Shown: positions 45,444 to 57,191, counted from the first letter of the stretch. The stretch: 64,000 nucleotides of DNA from Heloderma charlesbogerti (GCA_026122225.1 JANEZZ010001471.1:372001-436000); one strand, 5' to 3'. A program made the numbers and translations. Notes: generated by a model from the letters alone, not told the origin.

Positions 45444-48400
45444 CTATTAAACACAAGGAAGAAAAACAATTTTTGAAAAATAAATCCTAAGGTGCCAACA
45501 TGATAGAACAGGCCTATCGCTAATGAAAATATGAGCAGTTCTATTCAAAGCTGTGATTATGGTTGTGGGTCACAAAACGCTTCATAAGTGTGCAACAGGT
45601 CTAACTTCTCTCAATAGTTATTTTTAGCTGTACTCAATGCACAGATGCAACATATAACGGGTGATATTCAACACTGTGCAAGCAAACTTCCACTCATATT
45701 AGGGACTTCCCATCCTTTCTTCTCCCCCGGAAACTGCCCCGCTCCCCCAATCTGCTGTAGAGGGTTCCCAACTCTCTGGAGCAGACCTTTGTGGCACATG
45801 GAGGGGGAATCCATTCCCCCACTGTATCTGTTCTGTTGGTAGACAGACACCATTGAATTTCACCCAAACGAAATATAATCTATTATAGTCATAACAACAA
45901 CAAAGGCAGCAATCTTACTCTTCAAGAAGACCATCCAGCTCTGACTTTTTGTTATCTTTCGGATAGTGTTTCGTGAATATGTGCAGGGCAAGTTCTTCGT
46001 ACTGCTGCTTCTGGTCTTGTACGAGGTTTTCTAAGGATTCCAGTTTAACAAAAGCTTTTGAACAGGTACCAAATGCTCTATTGGCACATGCACACAGAGC
46101 CAATAGGGAATAGATCTCTACTGCAGGAATAATGTCTTCATAATCCCTCAAATGAAGGGCTGTCAAGCAGAGAACAAAAAGATCACAACATACTTATTAC
46201 ACTAAAAGAGGCTACTTTATAATACGACTATTATTATTCTAATCCATTCAAAAATCAATGGCTTTGACCCAATTACCCTGATCCACACTCTCTGTACACT
46301 CTTGACATGCACACAGAGTTCTCTTCACTGTAACGGAAGGAATTTGGTGTGAGCAAAAAGGATGCATGCATGGAAACGACCTGGCCCTTCAACTGAAGTG
46401 GATGGGAAAATCCTTTAGCATGTGGGAGCTTCTGTGTACATCAGAACTCTCCTCTCTGCATTGAACTGCAAGACTGGGGCAAATAAGTTCAATTTACAAG
46501 GTTTTGTCAAATCTGCTCAGATGACAATATCCATCACCATCCTAACGTGAGGATTTGGGGTATGTAGGATGTTTCAGTGGGTTCCCCATTGTGGAGTGAA
46601 TGCTCCCTGTCTTGCAGAATTGAATGGGGCAACTGAATACATTGGCTTAAGGATTGGGTGTGTAATTCATATGAAAACTGCAACCTGAGCCTTTGGAACA
46701 GAGTGGACTATGAATATGAAACCAAAACAGATCAGATTTCATATCAACAAGAAGCAATCCTACCTGTCTTCATTGCTGTATCTACATAACCTTCATAGAG
46801 CTGCCTTTGGGCAAGTATAAAAAAATGGTAAGCTTCAGCTCCTCGCCAAGCATTATCAATTAGGCGACTGTCTGAAGAAAGAACATCTTCCTCTAGCAAA
46901 CCAGCTAATGCTGAAGTAGCCTGAATATAACGATACAACAGAGAGAAGAAAGCATAAAGGCAAAATAGGTTTTTTTGTACTATTCCGTTATCATGGCTAT
47001 TTTCTTCATGAAGACAGCTGCCCCCAAATGGATTTCATACACCATAATAATGTACACTTCATAATACAATTTTTCAGATATGAGGAGTCACTTGTACAGC
47101 AGCTAAGTACACACAATGGGAAAAGCTTTCAAAAGCAATCTAGCTATCTTCTCCAAACCCATGTTCACTTACCGAGTTATGTGCATCCTAAACGTAAACA
47201 TATTTGTTAGGATGTGAAGCCCTGATCCACAGAAGAGCATCCTGATACATTTCAGTAGAGAGGGGCAACACAATTAAGTGGCAGCAAAGTTGTCACAATG
47301 TAGTGTCACCCAAAGTTTTTCCTGCTGCTAATTAAAATGTTTCCTAAGTGAGATGTGTCCCTGGAATTTTTGTGTGTGACTTCTTGTGCAGGAGTTGTAA
47401 GCAGAGGAATGGGGGACTCATGGCACTCTTTCTCATGACCCTTAAAACCTTTTCCTGGATCTGATACCCCTATCAAGCTATTTTTGAAGTAATGTTCTAA
47501 AGAGCATGCTTTTGGGGGGAAATTATGAGAAAAGAAGATTTGTTACCATCTGTACCATGAGCATTTTTCCTAGTATCACCCTGAAAGGTACGCCTTGCTT
47601 TCATGTTGGTGGATAAGCAAGCATTTTGACATTGTACCTCTGAAGTCTTTCCTTTGACTTTCCCCCTCTGAGCATTTTTCATTTGTTCATGATATTGTTC
47701 CACAAGTATAGCTGACATGACATAAAGCTTTTTAACACGCAAAGGTTTGGTCCTCTTTTTAGCCTCTTCATCTGCAATCTTTGAAAGATAGACATAAACA
47801 TGGTATTGTTAAAACTTAAGAAGTTTGTTTTTGTTTTCTGTTTACCATTTGAAGGTGACAGCTTAACAATCATAATAGAAAGTATGAAAAAATACAGTTA
47901 TAGATCCTATTTATACACCCCAGCCAATCATGCTATGAATTATCTCCCCTTCTAGCTGGAACCAGAAGGCAGGAGGCAAACGGAAAAGCAGCTGTATTAG
48001 CACTGTGCTGTGTTCCCCCACTGCAGTGTCATGGCAGCTGGCCACCCCAAATGCCAATGTAGGATCAAAACTCCTCTGCCACTTCAATCCCTTTGAATTG
48101 AGGAAGATCTCAGATCCATGAAGCACCTCTGATGTGCACCCAGCTGCAGCTCCTGTTAAGAGCCTGCATAACCCATCCAATAACTTGGGGTGGCGGGGGG
48201 GGGGGGGTCCCATACAGCTCCCTGGCAGTCTCCTAGTTTTCTAATGGCTTGTCCATGCGACACCTTTTCCCAAGCTCTCCAGTGGTGTTAGGCAAAACAT
48301 CACATAGTTTAAAGGGGTCAACAAGCCTTAGCCTTCAGGATGATAGGTGGTATAACCTGACCCATTTTTAATGTGATGGGCATCCACCCAGCTCCACTTG

Positions 48401-51400
48401 TAGAAGGTGCCTTGCAGCTGATTTGGGGCAGTTCCCCCCTCCTCCAGCAGCCACCTGCATTTCATCCCACACTGTTGCCGAGATTCCTCTTAACACTGAG
48501 CAGAGACTTTCAGGATCTACTCAAATGCAAATGTAAAAAGTAATAACAACTACTTCTAAACTCATTAGCATTGCTTATCATCCAAAAGATGTATATATGT
48601 ATTGGTAATTATCCCAGTTACCCTTCAGTAACAATACCTTGAACATGAGCTTAGCAGCATCAAAGAAATAGTTGGCTTTACGATACAACTCAACGGCATC
48701 AAGGGGTTTGTTCTTTTCCAATAACTGGGATGCATATCTAGCTAGCAAGGAACCAATCTCTTTCATATTGTGTTGCTTAGCCAGTTCAACAGCTTTACTC
48801 CACTAGAAGCAAGCATAAAAACCATCAGTCTGGAATCTGTTGGATGAACAGTATACAAATGTTTCAAATAAATAAAGACACAGATAATCAATTACATCCC
48901 CTTCATGGATCACTGCCTTGTTGTGGTGAAGGGGCTTGCATAACTCAGTAAAGCCATAAGCTATGCCGTGCAGGGCCACCCAAGACGGACAGGTCATGGT
49001 GGAGAGTTCTGACAAAATGTGGTGAAGGAAATGGCAACCCACTCCAGTATTCTTGCCAAGAAAACCCCATGGAACGTATCACAAGGCTAAAAGAGATGAC
49101 ACCGGAAGATGAGCCCCTCAGGTCGGAAGGTGTCCAATATACTACTGGGGAAGAGCAGAGGGTATTTCCAAGTAGCGCCAGAAAGAGTGAAGCCGCTGGG
49201 CCAAAGCCGAAAGGACACTCAGCTGTGGATGTGTCTGGTGGTGAAAAGAAAATCCGATGCTGTAAAGAACAATATTGTTTAGGAACCTGGAATGTAAGAT
49301 CAATGAATCAAGGTAAGCTGGAGGTGGTCAAACATGAGATGGCAAGATTGAACATCGACATCTTGGGAATCAGCGAACTGAAATGGACAAGCATGGGCGA
49401 ATTTAATTCAGGTGACCATTATATCTACTACTGTGGGCAAGAATCCCTTACAAGAAATGGAGTAGCACTCATAGTCAATCAAAGGGTGGGAAAAGCAGTA
49501 CTAGGGTACAATCTCAAAAATGACTGAATGATCTTGGTATGAATCCAAGGCAAACCATTCAACATCACAGTAATTCAAGTCTATGCCCCAACCACTGAGG
49601 TCAAAGAAGCTGAGGTTGATCGGTTCTATGAAGACCTACAACACCTTCTAGAACGAACACCAAAAAAATATGTCCTTTTCATCATAGGGGATTGGAATGC
49701 TAAAGTAGGAAGTCAAGAAATCCCCGGGATAACAGGAAAGCATGGCCTTGTTGTAAAAAATGAAGCAGGACAAAGGCTAATAGAGTTTTGCCAAGAGAAC
49801 ACGCTGATCATAGCAAACACTCTTTCCCAACAGCACAAGAGGCGACTCTACACATGGACATCACCAGGTGGTCAATATCGAAATCAGATTGATTATGTCC
49901 TTTGCAGCCAAAGATGGAGAAGCTCTATACAGTCAGTAAAAACAAGACCTGGAGCTGACTGTGGCTCAGATCATGAGCTGTTTCTTGCAAAATTTCGGCT
50001 TAAATTGAAGAACGTAGGGAAAACCACTAAACCATTCAGGTATGACTTAATCATATCCCTGACGAATATACAGTGGAGGTGAGGAATAGATTTAAGGGAT
50101 TAGACCTGATAGACAGAGTGCCTGAGGAACTATGGACGGAGGTCCGTAACATTGTTCAGGAGGCAGCAACTCAATCCATCCCAAAGAAAAAGACATGCAA
50201 GAAAGCAAAGTGGCTGTCTGATGAGGCTTTACAAGTAGCTGAGGAAAGAAGGGAAGCAAAAAGCAAGGGAGAAAGGGGAAGATATACCCAACTGAATGCA
50301 GATTTCCAGAGAATAGCAAGGAGAGACAAGAAGGCCTTCTTAAATGAACAATGCAAAGAAATCGAGGAAAACAACACAATGGGAAAGACTAGAGATCTCT
50401 TCAAGAAAATCGGAGATCTCAAGGGAACGTTTTGTGCAAAGACGGGCATGATAAAGGACAAAAAAGGCAGGGACCTAACAGAAGCAGATGAGATTAAGAA
50501 GAGGTGGAAAGAATACACAGAAGAACTATATAGGAACAATCTGAACGTCCCTGATAGCCATGATAGTGCGGTCACTGAACTTGAGCTGGACATCCTCGAG
50601 GGTGAAGTCAAGTGGGCCTTAGCAAGCATTACTAACAACAAAGCTAGCGGAGATGACGGTATTCCAGCTGAGCTATTTAAAATCTTAAAAGATGATGCTG
50701 TTAAAGTGCTGCACTCAATATGCCAACAAATTTGGAACACTCAACAGTGGCCACAAGATTGGAAAAGGTCAGTTTACATTCCAATTCCAAAGAAGGGCAA
50801 CGCCAAAGAGTGTTCAAACTACTGTACAATTGCGCTCATTTCACATGCCAGCAAGGTGATGCTCAAAATCCTAAAAGCTAGGCTTTAGCAGCAGTATGTG
50901 AACCAAGAACTACCGGAAGTATAAGCTGGGTTTTGAAGAGGCAGAGGAACTAGAGATCAAATCGCCAACATTCGCTGGATCATAGAGAAAGCAAGAGAAT
51001 TCCAGAAAAACATTCATTTCTGCTTCATTGACTATGCTAAAGCCTTTGATTGTGTGGATCACAACAAACTCTGGCAAATTCTTAAAGAGATGGGAGTACC
51101 AGATCACCTCACCTGTCTCCTGAGAAACCTGTACGATGGCCAAGAAGCAACAATAAGAACCAGACATGGAACAACCGATTGGTTCAAAACTGGGAAAGGA
51201 GTATGACAAGACTGCATATTGTCGCCCTGCTTATTTAACTTATATGCAGAGTACATCATGAGAAACGCTGGGTTGGATGAATCACAGGTCGGAATTAAGA
51301 CTGCCGGGAGAATTATCAACAACCTCAGATACGCAGACGATACCACCCTAATGGCAGAAAGCGAAGAGGATCTAAAGAGCCTCTTGTTGAGGGTGAAAGA

Positions 51401-54400
51401 GGAGAGTGCAAAAGCTGGTTTGAAACTCAACATTAAAAAAACTAAGATCATGGCGTCTGGCCCCATCACTTCCTGGCATATAGAAAGGGAAGAAATGGAA
51501 GCAGTGACAGATTATATTTTCTTGGGCTCCAAGATCACCGCAGACGGTGACTGTAGCCATGAAATTAAAAGACGCTTGCTCCTTGGAAGGAAAGCTATGG
51601 CAAACCTAGACAGCATAGTAACAAGCAGAGACCTTGCTGACAAAGGTCCGTATAATCAAAGCTATGGTTTTCCCAGGAGTAACGTATGGGTGTGTGAGCT
51701 GGACTATAAGAAAGGCTGAGCACCGAAGAATTGATGCTTTCACACTGTGGTGCTGGAGAAAACTCTTATGAGTCCCCTGGACTGCAAGGAGGTCAAATCA
51801 GTCCATCCTAAAGGAAATCAACCCTGAGTGCTCATTGGAAGGACAGATAGTGAAGCTGAAGCTCAAATATTTTGGCCACCTAATGTGAAGAGAAAACTCC
51901 CTGGAAAAGACCCTGATGCTGGGAAAGATTGAAGGCAAAAGGAGAAGGGGATGGCAGAGGATGAGATGGCTAGATAGCATCACCGATGCAATGAATATGA
52001 ACTTGAGCACACTCCGGGAAAGAGCGGAGGACAGGAAGGCCTGCCGTAGGGATGGCGGAGAATTCCGCCATGGATACCAGTGAGGCTGGATTGTTTAGAA
52101 TCCGGCTTCGCTGGAATCTGTGGCGGAATTCTCCGCCATCCCTACGCCAGGCCTTCCTGTCATCCGCTCTTTTCCGGAGTGTGCTCAAGTTCATATTCAT
52201 TGCATCGGTGATGCTATCTAACCATCTCATCCTCTGCTGTCCCCTTCTCCTTTTGACTTCAATCTTTGCCAGCATCAGGGTCTTTTCCAGGGAGTTTTCT
52301 CTTCGCATTAGGTGGCCAAAATATTTGTGCTTCAGCTTCAGTATCCGTATCTAAGGATTCCGGCCCCCTGGAATCCGTGGCGGAACAGCCTCCTGCCCCC
52401 CCCGCGGAATCCCCCGGGACAGCACTTACCTGGGGCGGATTCGGCGGTGGCTGGTCTCCTGGCTGGCCGTGGCAACGCTGCTGCCGCCGCCATTGCCATC
52501 CTTGGACCGTGATAGGCTACGTAAGAATTTATGTAGCCTATCACAGCTAACCTGAAAAAAAAACAAAAAAACACACGCGACGGCCGCCATTTGCATTCCC
52601 TATTTTTCGCCGATTTATCTTACGTAAATATTTACGTAAGATAAATCGGCGAAAAAAAGGGGAACGCAAATAGCGTAGTGGACACTATTTGCATTCCTTT
52701 CTTTTTCGCCGTTCTAGCCTACGTAAATATTTTTCTTACGTAAATTCTTACGTAGCCTATCACGGTTGTCTGGCTGGACGCAAATGGCATCCGCTACCTC
52801 CGCACTAGGCCGTCTGCTCCGTGGCCTGGCTGCGGAGTGGAGCCAGCCCTCAAGGATTCTGAGGGGGAGGACCGGATCACCTCCCCCCCTGTTGAGGATT
52901 CCGCGGGAAGGGACGAAGCAAAGGTAAGTGAGTTTCGTACATCCGTAGCCTGGCATGCTATGGTCCATGGGGTCACGAAGAGTTGGACACTACTTAACGA
53001 CTGAACAACAACAATCAATTACATACAAGTTCACATATAAACCCACTGGGACTCAAGCCTAGTAAAACAGCCTCCACTGGCAAATACTGTATACAAATTG
53101 TATAAATATCGTATAAATGTGCCGCATTGCAAGGCTAAAGTCATTTTGGTTTGTGGAGCTTGAACAAATAGTACTTTTGGTAAAGAGAAAGCTCTGCCTC
53201 CCTTATGTGATGTGGTGATAGTTTAGGTAGCACAATTCACTGCTTGCATCTCTGCAGTAAGGATCGAGCTGCCTGTGTCAAAAACTACCAATAGCATTGA
53301 AATGTGCAACAATTAAATTGTTTTTATTTTATTACAATTATGTCCTGCCTTTCATCCATCATGGAACTCATGGAGATGTACAATGGCTGCATTTGCACAG
53401 CACAACTTATTACTGATCACTCCTGACTAAACAAACCACTAAGCTGCTCAATCGCTTCTGTTTGGCTCGTACTGCAAGTGGGAGACGCTAAACAAACTGC
53501 TGACATGGCTGTTTATTGTGATATGTGAACCAGGAACTATGGCTTGTTTCTCCCCAGACAAACCAGAGTTATAAGCCATGGTTTGTTTTTGAAGGTCTAT
53601 GGTTCATTTAGCCACTCCGCAGTGTGCACCAGCTGCTCTATTGCTTATTGTGACGTGCAAATGCAGCAACAGAAGACCACCTGGGAATCTTAGCTAGGAA
53701 CTGACCAGACCCAGACTAATCTGTACCATTTTTAATTAATTAAACAAATTAATTGGTTTAATATGGCTTGGCCCTAATTTTCCTTCCTTGAATAGAAGAA
53801 TTCAGCAGTTCATCCCGGAAAGTTTGATTTTGTTTATTTCAATCTTCCACATCAAGATCCATTAGATACAGTATCTCTCTCTCTCTTCCTCCCCACCAAC
53901 TACTTAGAACCTAGGGCCAAACAATATGCAAAAGCTGCGAATGGGTCTCCCAATGCACTGGTTTAACCCTTTCCCCATGATGATTCTCTGGATACCTGTA
54001 CGTGTTCCACAGCATGGTTAACAGCAGCTTCAGAGTATGTGTGATTTGCACCAGAGAATAGGCATATGGGAAAGGACTAGCTCCTCACTATGGACCTGTT
54101 CCTCATTGTGTTCCCCACCCCACTGCTTACTTTTAGGAAAATATATCATTTGTGGTTTGGCTGTCAGAAACACAGCACAGGAGGATATAAATAGCTAGTC
54201 CATTAAAATTCCTAGGTCGATATATAACAACTTACTGAACAATAATTCTCTTGGTTACTAGATAAATGATATCAGGAGGCTACAAGGAAAAATATTGAAA
54301 TGAACCATTAAATTAACATGGAAAAGGCTCCCAGTACAGTGCTATATTCTTACCTGGTTGAGATTCACACAGATATCTACTGCATCCTTTGGTTTGTTAC

Positions 54401-57191
54401 ATTTGAGAAAGGCAGTTACAGCTTGTTCACACATCCCCACAGTAACAAACTTATGGGCTATATCCTGCAAGAGACATCAAAGTATCCTTAAATTCCAGAG
54501 GAGTAGCATTTTTAGGTGCTGTTCTGATGTAACAGTAGTGTTCAGTAGCAACTCATGGGTTCATTAATGCATGCTTTGTTCTTGGGGTTATTTAACCCAT
54601 GAACAACCCCAAATGCCTCATCTGGACATCATGGTAACAACCTACGAATGCAGCTTTTGTCAGTTCCTGGAAATTAGAAGCAGTGTGCGTCCCCCGCAAT
54701 TGCCGCTAAATGCTGCTGTTACGTCCGAGCAAGGTCTTAGTCTGCACTAAAACAGAAGAGTCCTTTTGCACCTTAACTACTAACAAATTCACTGTGGTAC
54801 ATGCTGACAAGGAGCCTACTTTGTCAGATGCCTAACTTCACCAAATGCATGCAGAAGCAGGATACTATTACCAGTGTAACTAGCAGAAACTATACTATCA
54901 GTACTACCTTCTCCATATTTTATTGTTCATACTTTTGACATACTGATAACATGTTTAAAAGTGCTAACCTGGGATATGCACGTTTTGCTTTATGCTGTGC
55001 AATGGGCTACTTTCCTTTATGCCCCCTTTGTTATTTGCAGTTCACATTCTTTCTACTGGAATTTGGTATTTAATCTTAGAAAATTTAACATTCTGAGGAG
55101 GGTTGGGAAAGAATATGGCTGAGGTTATTTTTTGTCCTAAGACCACATATGATGAAAAGGAGATTTATGCAGAGATGTCTGTATTGTTCTTTCTCCTAAA
55201 ACTTGCAACATAGTTTAGAATGAGTAATGCACAGATCTGATGTATGTATTATTTATTTAATAGATTTATATACCACTTATCATATTTAAAAATATATATT
55301 AAGTACTATTTTTTGTATAATGATCTGTATAATGACTGGTTGGTTAATAGATGACAACAGTTTATTCTGACAGGCTTTTCCTTTCAGCACAAGGAACAAC
55401 ACTAGTCATCACTTTCCTCTGACACATTGTTACTCTCAGTAGAATCAGACCACTTGTAGTAGGAGTGGGATTTTTTTTCAGATGAAAAAAATGAAATCTT
55501 ATGGACGTATGAATGTCTACTCAGAAGCACGTCCCATTGAGTTCAATGAGAATAACTTCCAGTAAGTGTGTATCCCCAACCTGGTTCCCTCCAGGTTCTG
55601 GACTACAATTCCCATCAGCCCCAGCCTGCATGGCCAATGGGAGTTGTGGTCCAAACCGTATGGAGAAAACCAGGTGGGGCGGGTATATGATTACAGTCTA
55701 GAGTGAGTAATCACAATGAGTAGCTTTCTATACTTACTGGAAGCAACTTGTTGTTTTCTGGAAGTGAGTTAGCCAAATCCTCTAATGCTTGATAGTCTTC
55801 CAGCATATAGTAACATTCAGCCAAACGTTCATGGTTTCTGCCTTGTACATAATATGGAACAGCATTTGTCCTAAGAAGAAAAAAAAGAAACAAGATCTCT
55901 GATCATCTATTAATATTACCAGCTCGCTATAGGCACAGTAATATCAGGTAAAGATAACCTCTTGAAACTGTTAATTTAGTTATTTTGCTACTGTCAGTGC
56001 TGCAACAGAATAAATATTTCCACTAGTGACGAAGTGGAAAAACATGGGATAAATATTATGCTTAAGTTACCAAAATGGAATAATTCCTTGTGACCCTTTA
56101 ATTAAAACTACAAATACATTAATCAGCAAGCTACATGGAGGATTAACATTGTTACATCTCCTTTCCCTGCATAAGGCAAAATTCAAAAGAAGATGAAGCC
56201 CCCAGTTTGAATAGGAGACAGCTATAATCATCTACAATTTCAAGCTATAAGCATACCATTTCTGTCTATCTGCAAAGTAGTCTCCAATTTCATTGTGTGC
56301 TACTTCAAGAAGACTGTCATCTCCATGTCCCGAGCCTGTTTGCAACAGCTGCACTACTCGAAATCCATTTCCTAGTTTGAGTCGTAAATCAACTGCAAGA
56401 TCTCTGCAAATATCACAAATAGGCAACTTTAGCAAACACACAAAAATCACTTCCAAAATTATTTATAGCTAGTGTAGTTAAGTGGCTAAAGGACAGAGCT
56501 GTGACACAGGATCTTCCAGGTTCAAACCTCCCCTTCACCATGGTCACTAGCTGGTCTTGGGCAAGTTACTATCACTAAACCTCTGCCCTCATCTGTAATA
56601 ATACTGGCCTGCCTCACACAGTGCTGCTTTAAGGTTGTGTTTGGAAAAGCTCTGAATATTCTAAAGCTTTATACAAATCCAAGACAACATGATTAAGCTT
56701 TAAGGCAGATTGCTTTGCCTCAAACAGATATTTTAGCACTACCACCTTTAAATGGGTTTGTCTGGCCGTTCCCAGTTCCATCCTCATGCCTGATAAAACT
56801 TTTTCTTTTTTCTTTGTCTTCCCCTTTTGAGTTATGTAGATTTCAACTTGGGAAATGCAAGTTTAGTTAGAGTGGTGCCCACACTTCTAAATTCACCCAC
56901 TCAAGATAAATCTATCTCTACCAATATCAACTATGCCACTGTGGAATCAGGATTTTCCTAACAATTCAAATTTATCTATAGAATTACCTTCTATCCATGT
57001 CCAAATACATTCTTTCAGCTTCTTCAAATTTGCTGAAGTAAACTGCCACTTCAGCTTGCCTCAAGGATTCACTCTGCAAGTTGCGAAGGCGTTTTACAAA
57101 CTTAATACCTTGGTAATTTTTGTAGCGCACAAATGCTTGCTCAGCAGTATGAAGATCAAGTTTCTGGAGGGCTGTTTCAGCCAATAGACGC
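45290..57191 (-). CDS. WDR35: WDR35 (IFT121), 3' nine exons; gene continues beyond the right edge
   Basis: Nine minus-strand exons read in order as the C-terminal part of WDR35/IFT121. Boundaries are 57191-56988, 56403-56257, 55870-55738, 54464-54354, 48802-48638, 47778-47638, 46920-46764, 46159-45919 and 45443-45290 (stop 45292-45290). All introns are GT-AG and phases join without a frame break, giving about 484 codons. Recognisable blocks include [18 protein letters not shown]-type helical repeats around [62 protein letters not shown] and the tail [12 protein letters not shown]. In vertebrates WDR35 is an IFT-A subunit needed for retrograde intraflagellar transport and ciliary membrane-protein entry; the N-terminal half is two WD40 propellers, the C-terminal half a TPR-like solenoid ending in a Cys-pair motif. 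Only the solenoid and tail are here; the propeller exons are expected to the right. No broken codon or missing splice site was seen, so the gene looks functional. Identification rests on remembered family similarity, not a search. Confidence 0.95.
45919..46159 (-). CDS. WDR35: WDR35 exon (penultimate)
   Basis: The 241-bp exon has acceptor TTGACAG and donor GA|GTAAGA. It encodes [20 protein letters not shown], then the Cys-rich [18 protein letters not shown] and the acidic end LDGLLEE. The unspliced frame would stop immediately (GAG TAA), so the splice at GA|GT is needed to reach the conserved tail. Confidence 0.93.
46764..46920 (-). CDS. WDR35: WDR35 exon
   Basis: The 157-bp exon has acceptor TATATTCAG and donor ACAG|GTAGGA. 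It encodes [18 protein letters not shown] through [11 protein letters not shown] plus the first base of an Ala codon. It is helical solenoid sequence rich in [17 protein letters not shown]. Confidence 0.93.
47638..47778 (-). CDS. WDR35: WDR35 exon
   Basis: The 141-bp, 47-codon phase-0 exon (IADEEAKK to GKVKGKTSE) has acceptor CTTTCAAAG. The donor GAG|GTACAA is a weak match to consensus. The frame stays open for about 37 more codons past the donor, so an intron-retained or alternative form is possible, but joining at GTACAA gives the expected continuation [15 protein letters not shown]. Confidence 0.92.
48638..48802 (-). CDS. WDR35: WDR35 exon
   Basis: The 165-bp, 55-codon phase-0 exon has acceptor TGCTTCTAG and donor AAG|GTATTG. 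It encodes [18 protein letters not shown] through [11 protein letters not shown], one of the most conserved stretches of the protein. Confidence 0.94.
49069..51719 (+). pseudogene. BovB endonuclease-reverse transcriptase pseudogene
   Basis: The readable pieces cover endonuclease (49069-49527: [31 protein letters not shown]), linker and RT fingers (50073-50888) and RT palm to thumb (51219-51719). The frame breaks show it has not been constrained since insertion. It differs from the intact copy by scattered substitutions, so the two copies come from related sources. Confidence 0.9.
51848..52346. repeat. Large foldback of BovB 3' sequence
   Basis: The left arm 51848-52070 (BovB plus-strand sequence followed by TAGGGATGGCGGAGAATTCC) is matched by the right arm 52121-52346 read in reverse, with about 50 bases of loop. 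The arms differ at scattered bases (for example AAAGAGCGGAGGAC against AAAGAGCGGATGAC), so they are about 90-95% alike by eye. Confidence 0.85.
52047..52947. mobile_element. Palindrome-packed hAT-like element, copy 3, with a captured BovB piece
   Basis: The ends are TAGGGATGG and GTACATCCGTA. The target duplication is gcctgccg (52039-52046) and gcctggca (52948-52955), both one change from the BovB sequence gcctggcg, so the 8-bp duplication is well supported. The inner hairpins share the family core: GTGATAGGCTACGT...ATGTAGCCTATCAC at 52507-52544, a TCTTACGTAAATATTTACGTAAGA hairpin near 52617-52646, and a decayed one at 52713-52765. The left third (52145-52346) is the BovB 3' sequence in reverse orientation. 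No transposase. Confidence 0.85.
53386..53672. repeat. Inverted-repeat DNA element (AACCATGG family)
   Basis: The left end GGCTGCATTTGCACAGCAC and the right end GTGACGTGCAAATGCAGC are inverted copies. The interior carries TTATAAGCCATGGTTTGTTT and related arms. No coding content. Confidence 0.68.
54354..54464 (-). CDS. WDR35: WDR35 exon
   Basis: The 111-bp exon is in phase 0 at both ends (acceptor CTCTTGCAG, donor CAG|GTAAGA). It encodes 37 residues from [16 protein letters not shown] to DICVNLNQ. The downstream intron is 5.55 kb, of which 4.1 kb is a BovB insertion. Confidence 0.93.
55508..55575. repeat. Palindromic AGTAAGTCCCATTGA family remnant
   Basis: TGTCTACTCAGAAGCACG, TCCCATTGAGTTCAATG and AAGTGTGTATCC in the usual order. 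Confidence 0.6.
55577..55672. repeat. Inverted-repeat element, AACTCCCA family
   Basis: The arms GGACTACAATTCCCATCAG and CCAATGGGAGTTGTGGTCC mirror each other around GCATGGCCA. The arm contains ACTACAATTCCC, the core recognised by ZNF143/THAP11 in mammals. Confidence 0.68.
55738..55870 (-). CDS. WDR35: WDR35 exon
   Basis: The 133-bp exon has acceptor CTTCTTAG and donor CCA|GTAAGT. It completes the split Trp codon and encodes 44 residues, [16 protein letters not shown] through ENNKLLP, ending in phase 0. Confidence 0.93.
56257..56403 (-). CDS. WDR35: WDR35 exon
   Basis: The 147-bp exon has acceptor TTTGCAG and donor TG|GTATGC. It completes the split Arg and encodes 48 whole codons ([14 protein letters not shown] through GDYFADRQK) plus the first two bases of a Trp codon. 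Confidence 0.93.
56465..56690 (+). mobile_element. MIR/CORE-type SINE
   Basis: A tRNA-like head (TAGTGTAGTTAAGTGGC, B box GGTTCAAACCTCC) is followed by the core CTTGGGCAAGTTACTATCAC and CTCATCTGTAATAATACTGG, then GCCTGCCTCACACAGTGC. This is the layout of an old MIR-like element. Confidence 0.78.
56988..57191 (-). CDS. WDR35: WDR35 exon (first seen in window)
   Basis: The 204-bp exon starts after a TATGCAG acceptor and ends at AG|GTAATT. It begins one base into a codon and ends two bases into one, so it needs an upstream exon ending in phase 2. It encodes solenoid helices including [20 protein letters not shown] and ends DMDR plus a split Arg codon. The upstream intron contains an L1 and a BovB and is longer than 6.8 kb. 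Confidence 0.93.

Larger units (their letters stand above)
48898..53014 (+). mobile_element. BovB LINE, broken copy, in a WDR35 intron
   Basis: It starts CATGGATCACTGCCTTG and ends ACTGAACAACAACAA, flanked by a perfect 10-bp target duplication TCAATTACAT (48888-48897 and 53015-53024). The protein matches the intact copy at 59245 but is broken by several stops and frameshifts: a stop at about 49525, frame loss near 50045, TAG at about 50886 and TGA at about 51205. The RT box [11 protein letters not shown] is kept at 51330-51362. A hAT-like element of 901 bp (52047-52947) sits near its 3' end. It runs antisense to WDR35. Confidence 0.92.
45444..57190 (-). other. WDR35 introns between the nine exons
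   Basis: Eight introns separate the exons. The one between 48802 and 54354 holds a BovB (48898-53014) and an inverted-repeat DNA element (53386-53672). The intron 55871-56256 holds no recognisable repeat. The intron 56404-56987 holds a MIR-like SINE. The intron 54465-55737 includes a short inverted-repeat remnant near 55577-55672. The introns at 45444-45918, 46160-46763, 46921-47637 and 47779-48637 show no recognised element; the last has a run of G at 48198-48207. Confidence 0.75.
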
